A stretch of DNA of 64,000 nucleotides from NCBI RefSeq assembly GCF_036588685.1, contig NC_086374.1, positions 74,088,457 to 74,152,456 on the forward strand, written 5' to 3'. The position numbers and the translations under genes were made by a program. Origin of the DNA: Mytilus trossulus. Lineage: Eukaryota > Mollusca > Bivalvia > Mytilida > Mytilidae. The stretch's first letter is position 1; the number at the start of each line of letters is the position of its first letter. Below, piece after piece: positions 54,761 to 64,000 of this stretch. The notes under the pieces are model-generated. The model saw nothing but the letters and a program-made list of their open reading frames with translations. It was not told where the DNA came from and searched no databases.

Positions 54761-55344
54761 TTATATTACTACGTAATAATAATTCTGTATTATATTATAC
54801 AATCTGTCACACTTGCATTGGTTATAAAAAAGCGCTTTCGAAACCTAAAATTCGAAGAAAAAATATTCGCGTATTTTTATTTTTCTTTAAGCACCAAAGG
54901 AAAAACTAACTGGATTTACTCTATATGTTTTTCACTCATTACGTACAGTCTTATACCAATGATTAGATGAAATTTAACACATACTAGTATACTTTTCATA
55001 ATTTTAAGACCTACTTTCCTAATTCTTGTAGAGTATAACATTGGCATGCTTGCTTTGTTTATATAAACGTTTACCCAAACGTTGTATTTACGATTGACGT
55101 ATTCAAGCAGTATATATTGACATAGTTAAATCTGTATTTATTATATTTTAATTTGATAGGAAGTGATCCAAATTACAATTGTACATTATACAAACAAAGC
55201 AAGCAAACTAACCAAAGTACTGCTCTATATGCATTAGGAAATTAGCTTTAACTATTGTGCATTATTTACTGATCAACTTACCTTTAGTTTGGAGACTGGT
55301 GAGATGTGCAATATTTTGGAACTCGGTCCATTATATTTATACAC

Positions 55345-57000
55345 AAATTCGTTCCAGCAGATGCACGGTACTAGCACAAAATTTGCGACATGCATTGCCT
55401 AAAGATATATGGAAACACGAATGTAATTAAGGAAGTCTATACAACATATCTCTATTATGATCGAAGGAAGATTGTTAAAAATTAGATTTGGTGTTTAACT
55501 TGTCCCTGAACTGTGTGTTTGTACTTTCTGGTTCATGTTCTCCACTGGTGTGCTTTTACAATACTTATGACCATTTAATAGGCATAGAACTTCAAATGAA
55601 TCAGTAAACCATTTTATACTTTATTCTTTTTGGAATATAAAAAGGCATTTCAAATTAAAGGAATACCTAACTTACACACTATTCAATAAGTTTCATCATG
55701 GAAGCAATGTAAAAAAGGAGATGTGAAATGATTGTCAATGAGACAACTATCCACCAGAGTTTAAAGTGGATGCCAGCAACATTTGGTCACTGTCAACCAT
55801 TGAAAAGAGATAACAAAAGCCAAATTAACGAAAACCCAATATGACATAAAGTAAACAAACAAAATCAATGACTTTCAGTATTCAAACAAAGACAACCACT
55901 GACTTTCAGTAGTAAAACAAAGACACCCACTGACTTTCAGTATGAAAATAAAGACAACCCCTGACATGAGACAGACATTTACATAATGTAGTGACATGGT
56001 TGTGGTGTATGCTTTTATATTTGGGGGCTGTTTATCACTAGTTTTTATTATTAGATTTATTCTATTATTTCACTTTTATCATGTTGTGGTATTTAATTCC
56101 CGACCTTACGGTGTGTGTTTTCCTCATGGTTGAAGGCCATACGGTGGCTTATGTATTGCTTACTAAAACTTCGTTTTAACTCTGGTGGATAGTTGTCTTA
56201 TTGACCGTCAGAGTATTACAACATCTTCCCATGTTATTGTTGTGAGTGAGCATGGGACCACGGTGCAACTGAACACAATATAAAACTAATTGTAAAATTC
56301 AGTTGAAAAGATATATATCTCCGAATATGTATAACCAATCAAATAATAAGAACGGAATAAATTACTAAGTTTAGACACAATCCGGTAAATAAAAGTACAA
56401 AGATGGGATATGACGCGAAGATTTAAAGTGCAGCGATAGGACCTTTTTCTATTATACATTCACTTGCCAATTCTGAAATATGTCCAAAAAAGATCAAACA
56501 TTTCTGTTTTGAAGCAACTATTTTCGTAATGAATATTTAAATCTGTATTGTATAATTTCTTGTCAGTCGTATCAATTATGATTTATAATAGTCAAACTGA
56601 ATTATTGGAATAATTTAGAACCAGACCATTAAACATATTTATTTTTCGTTAACATAACACCCCTCTAATTAGAAAGTCAATTTTCCATTTAATGTGTTCA
56701 ATGTATGGCACAAATTTATCAATGGCTAATTTAAAAGGTCGCATCGTCTTCTAAAAGTGTGAGAACAAAATACAAATTTCGTGTGTCGCCTTTTATTCGG
56801 CGGATATTAGTATGTTGTTGTGTATTAACTTAATTGTAAGTGTGTAAATACTTATAAAGGTAAAATTATTCTTCACAGTGTTTTTAATATTTAACTGTTT
56901 CCGTATTAATTTTCTCCATGCATTCTAATTGATTCAAAGCCATGCTTAAATGTTTCTAAAATGATAACAAAGTTTTATTGCTAAAAAGACGAAATCTTTC
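55345..57000. other. Upstream region of the glycine-rich gene with DR1 copies and a short tandem repeat
   Basis: DR1 copies lie at 55712-55810 (-) and 56098-56230 (+). Between them, three units of about 34 bp with CACTGACTTTCAGTA and AACAAAGACA occupy 55862-55970. No gene was recognised. Confidence 0.6.
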
Positions 57001-58589
57001 AAAATGTGCTTAATAGTGACATGGTGAGTTCATTTTTAAACGTGACCTTGTGACCTTAGGATGAATATCCTAGTTACTGGAGTCCCAATTGAGTGTCGAT
57101 TATAGATCTTTCATATTTTCTGATTTTATATCCAACTTTTCTGACTGGAAACTGTAAGAGCTTAATATTTATAAAAAATGGCTGAAAATTTTGTATTGAC
57201 CTGTACAAATCTTCGATTTTGTATTGTTGCTGAAAACTGCTTATTAAACAAATTTCTTTCAGCTTTTTGAAACGTACATTGAAATTTCTTTAAAAAAAAA
57301 AACTTCGTAATTGATTTGACCATTCAGATGTTTGACGGGTACCACAGATGATTTTTCTTTTGTAAACGATGTTGCAAAAATATAAGCCTGATATATATCT
57401 TTTTTTTATTTATTTTCTATATGCTTTTATAACCAATGGAAGACTGAAACCGTCTGTGATATGGCATAGTCGAGTTCGGTTTACAGAAAATATCACACCA
57501 GTAATATCCCACATCAGCACAAACCACGTCTATAATAATTCAAGTCTGCACAAACCTGCACCAATTATAATTCAATCAGACATTACATAATTTTTCTGCA
57601 AATCTACTGTAACCATTCGAAGCCAAGTTTGTTTATCCCTAGGCATAAATAGTCTAGTCAGATTTGACATGCATTTTTGTATATTTTGGTTAAAACTGCA
57701 CTTTCCATTCTTAATTGTCTGGCCTTGGAATCGTTTTCATCGACTTACGAGTTCAGTGTTTAATGAATCACACGTCTGGTGTAAAAATCAAAAGCCTTTT
57801 ATTATTGATAGATTTATACATGTATCAATACTCTTGTTGTCATCACAAACTTAAATCTCACCAAATCATAAACCAAAAAATATGCACGCCATTTAAGAAA
57901 TGACCTTTATTGAATGAATACTCAGCCGGTAGAAGATGAAAACGCACATAATCTAAGATTAATGTTATTGATATTATTACATGGCTTTGATCTTCAATTC
58001 ACAGTTGTTTGATCGTCAGTTTGAAAAGAATTCCGTTCAACCGACGATATCGGTCGTCTAAACCTTGCAGTGAATTTTTTCGTTCAGTGTTGAAGGACTC
58101 ACTGAGATGATTCTGAGATAAGAAACAGCAATACAAGATTTTTTCTTTGCTTTCTTTGTGTTTTGTTGTGTATATAATGTTTTGTGTCATGAATGAATTC
58201 TCCATATCCTTTCTTTTCTATTAAGCATGGATAAACAAAACGCAATTATACACAATCAATGTGACATTTATTTAGTAAAGAATAAAGAATATCAAATGAA
58301 CAGAGAATGAATAATTTTGACTTAAGTGAAATTCTATATATCTGCCTTATTGTTTAAAATCCATAAAGGGGTGCATTGTATTTCAAACGTATGTCCCAGA
58401 ACACTGATTGAATTGTGTAAAATAGAAAGAAGAGTATACGAGTATTTAATGTTAAAGATTGGCATACGTTAATTCATTCTCAAAACGTGAATATAAACTT
58501 GTTGTCAAGTGTGTTAAACTTTCGAATTTGGACAATTTATCACATATTTCGGATACAGAAACATCCATTTAAGGTAGTCAAAAGTATCT
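57001..58589. other. AT-rich intergenic DNA
   Basis: Several open frames of 60-75 codons show no motif, signal peptide or splice context. Nothing could be supported. Confidence 0.5.
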
Positions 58590-59051
58590 ATGGCTCACAG
58601 ATTCCGATCAACTTACGGAAGTATATCTTTGAAAGATTTGAAAAATATTTACAGTGGCCCTGAACGTGTGAACAGAATAGAACTAGCATGTCAAGAATCT
58701 AAATTAAATCGAAAGTTAGAAAAGAGAGAAAAGATGATAGAGGAGGTCAACAAAATGACATTTGAAAAGAGATATAGGAAAAGGCTTAACGACTATGTAC
58801 CGGAATTTAAAACCTATTTACCAAAAGCTCCAGCTTTCAGAGAGGCAGATAACTCACAAGTAGACGAGATCGTGGGTAGGTTATATAAAACACAAGAGAG
58901 ACTACCAAGAAAATCTGCCAAAAGTTGTGACAGTCAAAAAAGTCGATCTAGCAACAAATTGACTTATTCGGAATCGGAATTGAACATGGTTTATGAACGA
59001 TTACACCAAGCGGAAACACAAACTTTTCGTAATAGACAAGTTTTCCGCTGA
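58590..59051 (+). CDS. Uncharacterised basic 153-residue protein, single exon
   Basis: It starts MAHRFRSTYGSISLKDL and ends QTFRNRQVFR. It has no signal peptide, no Cys clusters and no transmembrane segment. It is rich in K, R and E, with a helical stretch at about 35-65 (KLNRKLEKREKMIEEVNK). Two related segments occur: DEIVGRLYKTQERL (about 92-105) and LNMVYERLHQAETQTF (about 131-146). Between them is a Ser/Lys/Arg linker. Composition and codon use are more protein-like than any neighbouring frame. AATAAA overlaps the stop (TGAATAAAAC) and recurs near 59099. I do not recognise the family; a ciliary or cytoskeletal role is possible but unsupported. Confidence 0.65.
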   Translation: MAHRFRSTYGSISLKDLKNIYSGPERVNRIELACQESKLNRKLEKREKMIEEVNKMTFEKRYRKRLNDYVPEFKTYLPKAPAFREADNSQVDEIVGRLYKTQERLPRKSAKSCDSQKSRSSNKLTYSESELNMVYERLHQAETQTFRNRQVFR

Positions 59052-60579
59052 ATAAAACGTTTGGTTTGTTAAATATTTATAATTTTTGCATGAAGGCAAT
59101 AAAAAAGGAAAATGTATTCATATGCTAGTATTAATGTTTTAGACAAGTGGGAAGATAACAAAGGAGTATCAGCACCATGACGAAAAAGAAAATTGAGTAA
59201 ACTACAAACAACTTCACAAAACACAAATTATTAAAACCTACAGATTGAGAAACTCAAACCCAAAGAATACAGGGGTAACCCCGGGTGCAGTGGAAAGGTA
59301 AACGCTGAATTAGGGAATTATTGAAGTTTTTACTATTTCTATAAGAATTATTTGCTATTGTCTGTATCACAGTTGTATCATTACCACACATGAATACGTC
59401 AACCTATACAATCGTTGGAATGAGGAGTTTTTTCACTGGGTGTCACATCCCTGATTAATAGCGTTTATAGACTGTGGTACTTTGTAACGTTTAGTCCAAC
59501 TTAGTTTTGTATGAGGTGTAGTTGTTAGTTTCAAAATATGGCTTTTTCAGGACTGTTTTACCGAAAAAAACCATACACATTATAAAGTTCCCTACATTAT
59601 TCAATCTAATTTTATATGGTTAACCAGCACCTGACGTGGTGGTCATGCTGTAGCGTAAAATGCGGGCGGTACATTTTGTATTCACAGTCAGTTGCCCAAA
59701 AGTAATTGTTTATTATGCTCTAAATGTTTCGCTATGAAGCGTGTCGTCTTCTAGTATGAAGTGAAACACTGATGTTCAAAACATGCGGTTTTGTGGTACG
59801 AACCACATGACAACATGTTATGCAATCAAGTAAAAGTGCTTATTTTATGTCACCGGCGCTTGGTAAATTAGTGAGCACTTTTCAATTTTCATTTTTTCCA
59901 TTACTAATGTTTCATACCAGTTAGAATTAAACAAAAGAAATGGAACTCTTTGTTTGAGAAGGTAAAAAAGCTAAAGCAATGGTGCTATGCGGACAAATTT
60001 GTCCGTTTTCAAGAGCTTATGTGGCACCGCGTCATCTCTACAATGGCTTCCATGAATATCTGGCGTAATTGGGTCAAGATGCGTATTAGTTTCTCCATAG
60101 GCGGTAATGGCGGTTAATGTAACGTTTTCTTCTGTTGCTCAGTCCATATCGTTAACATGGATATGTGTGATGGCTCGTTTCGAAGCTGAGACATTTTGAC
60201 ATATGTTAAAATTTTCGGGGTACGAAGTGAGATTACTTTTTCCATAAATCAGCAAACCCCTAGTATCCTTTTGTGATGCGGCTTCTCATGGTAAAAAATC
60301 CCATTTTTAACACAATAAGTTCTTTGAAAATTTAATACTTTGAACACATAGCTCCATAGATTTTACACATTTATTCTGTGTTCCCCTACTTTCTAAACTG
60401 ACACAAATGGTTAAGCTCAGTCACTTGTTTGTCATAGAAAAGTGTCAAATATCACTACACAGAGATTTTTTGTTTACACGTGACTTTTAAGTTCCTCATT
60501 TCAAGGCGCATTAGGGATATTTTCCCATATTGCCATTTGGGAGATAAATATGACGAAGTAGAAGACTGTGAAATAGTGA
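59052..60579. other. Intergenic DNA
   Basis: No open frame above 60 codons with protein-like content, and no repeat seen elsewhere in the window. Confidence 0.5.
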
Positions 60580-62015
60580 TGGCCGCACGTGGCATGTGCA
60601 TTCAACTCCGATCTTGATATACTATTGTTAGATTTCCTGCCAAAGACCGGTGGTTTTCTCCGGACACTCTAGCTTGGGTAGTAATACATTAACAATCAAT
60701 CGTGTGGGTTGAATTAAGAATAAAATAGTTATTAAGTAATGAATGCACCCAAATATCACACATAATAAATCGATACGGGTTGGAGATAAAACCACCACCG
60801 AAAGGAGAACAATACACAAATCAGATGATTTACAAAACTATGTCAACCACGACAAAACCAATCAAAACTCAGTCCAGGGGGAAATAAATTACAAAACTAT
60901 GTCAACCATGACAAAACCATTCAAAACTCTGTCCAGGGGTGGAACAAATCACAAAACTATGTAAACCACGACAAAACCATTCAAAACTCAGTCTAGGGGA
61001 ACTAATCACTAAACCATGTCAACCATGACAAAACGACGAAAATATTAACAATTCTACAAGACACTATATAGAAAATGAAAAACTCTTGGATAGCAAGTAG
61101 TTTTTTCTCGATATGTTGTATCCGTGGTATCTTGTGATATATTGTGGTATCTTCGGATAAGTCTGATTTGGAGATGTCACAATTGAGAAAAAGGGGACTA
61201 ACATGTGGTATATAGGGACTAAAAAGTGGTAAAGAGGGAATAAAAGTGGTATATACATTGATATAGGGACTAAGAAGTGGAATATAGGGAATAAAAAGTG
61301 GTATATAGGGACTAACATGTGGTATATAGGGACTAACATGTATATAGGGACTAACATGTGGTATATAGGGACTAACATGTGGTATATAGGGACTAACATG
61401 TGGTATAAAGGGACTATCAATTGGTATATAGGGACTAACATGTGGTATATAAGGACTAACATGTGGTATATAGGGACTTAAACGTGGTATATAGGGACTA
61501 ACATGTGGTATATAGGGACTAACATGTGGTGCATAGGGACACACATGTGGTGTATAGGGACTAACATGTGGTGTATAGGGACTACATGTGGTATATAGGG
61601 ACTAACATGTGGTATATAGGGACTTATATGTGGTATGAAGGGACTTGTATGTGCATATAGAGAGTTTCAAGTGGTATATAGGGACTTTCATGTGGTATAT
61701 ATTAGTACTTTCCCTTTTGAATTTTCCTCGGAATTGAGTTTTTTTTTGTGATTTTTCCTTTTTATAACAATTGAAACATGTCCTTGGTCATCTTTGACAG
61801 AGATATTCCAAAACGGAAAGGTCAACGGAACGGTCAACCAACTTATGATCGTTCCGAAAAACTTTCGAATGGATGATTTCAACTTCATACCCATGGAACT
61901 CTCATCTTATTGTAAGCAGCAATCAAAGAAATCATAATAGGAAACATACGCTTTTGAATAATACCAACTTGGAGATTAATTCTCTATATGCAGGCTGCTG
62001 TAATGTTGCTACATA
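60580..62015 (+). repeat. Dispersed 1.2-1.4-kb element, copy 2, with two minisatellites
   Basis: Same ordered blocks as 50856-52115. Units of about 58 bp (ACAAAACTATGTCAACCACG, ACAAAACCATTCAAAACTC) lie at 60825-61035. A second array of about 22 units of ATGTGGTATATAGGGACTAAC occupies 61190-61700. Copy 1 has only one ancestral unit (AACATGTGGTTATAAC) at this place. The ORFs coding PHVSPYI repeats on the minus strand are by-products. Confidence 0.85.
61190..61700. repeat. 20-21-bp minisatellite, about 22 units
   Basis: The unit is ATGTGGTATATAGGGACTAAC with scattered variants (AAGTGG, TGCATAGGG). It lies inside the dispersed element. Confidence 0.9.
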
Positions 62016-62552
62016 GAAACAAAAAATCACAATTCGGAAGCTAATATCGACCCAATTTAGGCAATTGTCATAAATTTTTATCTCGATCGACCATCATTAA
62101 CAATTTAAAGATTTAAGAATGTACTTAGGTGAGGTTAGGTAAAGATTAAGAAATTAAGAAATTAAAATTGAAACTATAAGCTGGTAGAGCATCAGTTAAT
62201 GATAAAGACAAGTTGCTTTCTTTAAAAAAAGAAATGCAATCGTAAACCCAAATGCTTGTTTGTCATTATATATATATTAGATAATTGTTTGATAAAGATG
62301 TATTACTTTTGTTGTGCATAAGAATCAGAAACTGACATTGCCTTAATGTAATACCGGCTTCACACATCAACGTATAGATCCGACGTAGGTCGGCCGTGGT
62401 AAAAAATGCTTGCACGCTACCAATACGCTAGTAATTTTGATGCATCCAACCTGTCACTCATATCTGTATCGTGTGCACAACGAGATTAAAGCGTGTATTG
62501 GGTGTGCGTAAAGCGCACCATAGCGTTTCTCCTAGTCTTTCTATATTCCCAA

Positions 62553-62657
62553 CTGCAGGTCTGTCTATATGCGAATGTTTGTCAATAAGTCTGTCTATAT
62601 GTGAATGTTTGTCAATAAGTCTGTCTATATGTGAATGTTTGTCAATAAGTCTGTCAC
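62553..62657 (+). repeat. 30-bp tandem repeat, about 3.3 units
   Basis: The unit is GTCTGTCTATATGTGAATGT followed by TTGTCAATAA. It yields a spurious SICECLSISL frame. The rest of 62016-63480 holds no recognised gene. Confidence 0.9.
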
Positions 62658-63479
62658 ATTCGCCCGTCTGTTTACATGTTTACAAGTCCGTCTATGTCCA
62701 CTGGTTCGTCTACATGTTCACTAGCTTTGAAATAGCTTTCGGTAAGTGCGATTATTTCAGTGATTTGTGTCTATTGTTTTTATGTCCATTCTAAAGCCGG
62801 GAACATGTAGTACAGTGGTTGTTGTTCATAATTCATGTCGGTCAAGTTTTTTTCGTAAATTATTTTGTTATCAATAAGGCTGTTTAGTTTTGTTTGATTT
62901 TTGTTTACTTACTACCACGTCATTGTAACTCTGGTTGGTACTTGTATCATCATTAGTGCTGGACCGTGGTCGATCCTATGCACCTTTGAGGCAGGCGGGA
63001 TATTTTTGTAGATCTTGTACAGCTCAAACTAATGGGAGTAGTTCCTGTACTTCTATGTCTAGTCCCATGTTGCATGGTTGGAGAGGGTGTAATATCTTCT
63101 GTAGGTTTGATGAAGTTTCACCCGTATCGGACTTCTTCTCCTGAATGAAAGCTTTAAGGCGACGAGTATTTTTGTATGCAATTTGCCCTTAACGTGTCTC
63201 AAACTTATCTGTAGCGTTTTCAACGCTCGTGTAGTGTGTATATTATGTGCGTGCAGTTTACAGGTATACGCTTGACAAACGCTAATGAGCTGGATGAAAT
63301 TTTTTATGTTTCATTAAAAGTTTCCTGAAGTAAAAGCGTTCACCAAGCGTATACCTTTGCATTTCGACGTACTTCAAACTTATGGAACGCGGGTTTAAAC
63401 GCTTGCGTATTATAAAAGCGTTCCTCTGATGAGCAACCAAGTTACGCATACGATGATACGGACTTTGCTAATTTTCTTT

Positions 63480-63655
63480 TTTGACTGATTGTTTTACATT
63501 GTCATTTCGGGGCCTTTTATAGCCGACTATGCGGTACGTGCTTTGCCTGTTGTTGAAGGCCGTACAGTGACCCATAGTTTGTATTTCTGTGTCATTTTGG
63601 TTTCTTGTAGATAGTTGTCTCATTGACACCAAACCATATCTTCTTTTTTATATTC
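63480..63655 (+). repeat. DR1 copy
   Basis: TTGTTTTACATTGTCATTTC, GGGGCCTTTTATAGCCGAC, GTTGTTGAAGGCCGTACAGT, AGTTGTCTCATTGACACC, CATATCTTCTTTTTTATAT. This is one of the best-preserved copies. The last 345 bp of the window show nothing further. Confidence 0.85.
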
Positions 63656-64000
63656 GATATCTTATCGCCGACCTTGTTAAGTCTGCTAATAATGCATGCA
63701 TGATTCAATTTTAGGTTATCAGTCGTAATTAAAGTGGCACATTTAATTCGTTGTTTCATTGCTTGACGTATCATCTCTTACATTTGCATGGTCAAATGTG
63801 TATTTTTTTAAAATAAATTCTAGATTTAGATTTCAGTCACGGCTTTGTCCCCCCTTCATATTGACTGATATCTATACTTATCAGTCGCATTTTAATGACG
63901 AAAAGGATTCAGAGGTTATTATGTGACCTCCTTGTTTTTAAAAAAAGTAAATAATGTTGCAATATTTAAACAAAGAAAATAACTTTAAATTTGCAATATT

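Larger units (their letters stand above)
52975..55341 (-). promoter_or_regulatory. TATA box, 5'UTR exon and 2.3-kb first intron of the glycine-rich gene
   Basis: On the minus strand, TATAAATA (55334-55341) is followed about 25-55 nt later by CCAGTCTCCAAACTAAAG/GTAAGT, whose donor is at 55281-55280. The matching acceptor is TTTTTCAG just before 52974. The non-coding first exon is therefore about 25-30 nt and the intron spans 52975-55281. The intron holds a poly-A run, a Penelope terminus and a decayed LINE. Confidence 0.7.

Noticed and set aside
61002-61544. 180-codon frame of PHVSPYI repeats
   Set aside because: By-product of the 21-bp minisatellite, whose length is a multiple of three; no start context, signal or conservation.

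Overview
This window looks like AT-rich nuclear DNA from a marine bivalve, most likely a mussel (Mytilus-like). The reasons are spliced genes with GT-AG introns and TATA promoters, a histidine-rich secreted protein whose 11-residue repeats resemble those of mussel foot protein 4, a Gly/Tyr-rich secreted protein, several dispersed repeat families in many diverged copies, and hammerhead-ribozyme (retrozyme-like) tandem repeats. The species is inferred, not proven. There is no sign of bacterial operons or CRISPR.

Genes. (1) 8463-17611 (+): nine coding exons, all joined by phase-1 introns, give a 486-residue secreted protein. It has a signal peptide, a short His segment, then three alternations of a His-rich module A (ending in a YxKYHGF...RFxYxGxG tail) and a 42-43-residue three-cysteine module B, then a short acidic/Tyr tail. 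The third A module is ten 11-residue repeats, each starting with His. (2) 28792-41462 (+): a paralogue with the same promoter block, the same first two exon lengths (46 and 45 nt), two A modules and one B module. The B exon expected between its A modules and its last exon were not found. (3) 52529-55282 (-): a glycine-rich secreted protein of 145 residues with a 5'UTR intron and a clear TATA box. (4) 58590-59051 (+): an intronless 153-residue basic protein of unknown function.

Mobile DNA. A Penelope-like fragment with a GIY-YIG domain lies in an intron of gene 1 (11.5-14.4 kb) and is split by a 2.07-kb insertion bounded by two 662-663-bp terminal-inverted-repeat elements. At 26.6-28.1 kb there is a 354-bp tandem unit carrying a type I hammerhead ribozyme, with a 5'-truncated LINE inserted into it and flanked by an 11-bp target duplication. 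The 9.2-kb third intron of gene 2 holds three copies of a 1.2-kb unit and a pair of 475-bp direct repeats. At 43.2-48.0 kb two Penelope-like copies lie head to head as a giant palindrome, and one is split by a probable 1,278-bp solo LTR. At 48.1-49.9 kb there are two tRNA-derived SINEs, an inverted-repeat element built from ACCATACGCGTATGGT-like palindromes, and a 114-bp-arm hairpin. A decayed LINE reverse transcriptase lies in the 5'UTR intron of gene 3. Two related non-coding elements at 50.9-52.1 and 60.6-62.0 kb carry different minisatellite expansions.

Overall, the paralogous His-rich genes look like structural or metal-binding extracellular proteins (byssus or shell matrix is inferred). 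They evolve by shuffling symmetrical exons and by tandem repeat growth in a TE-dense region. The remaining sequence is AT-rich and non-coding as far as can be seen.
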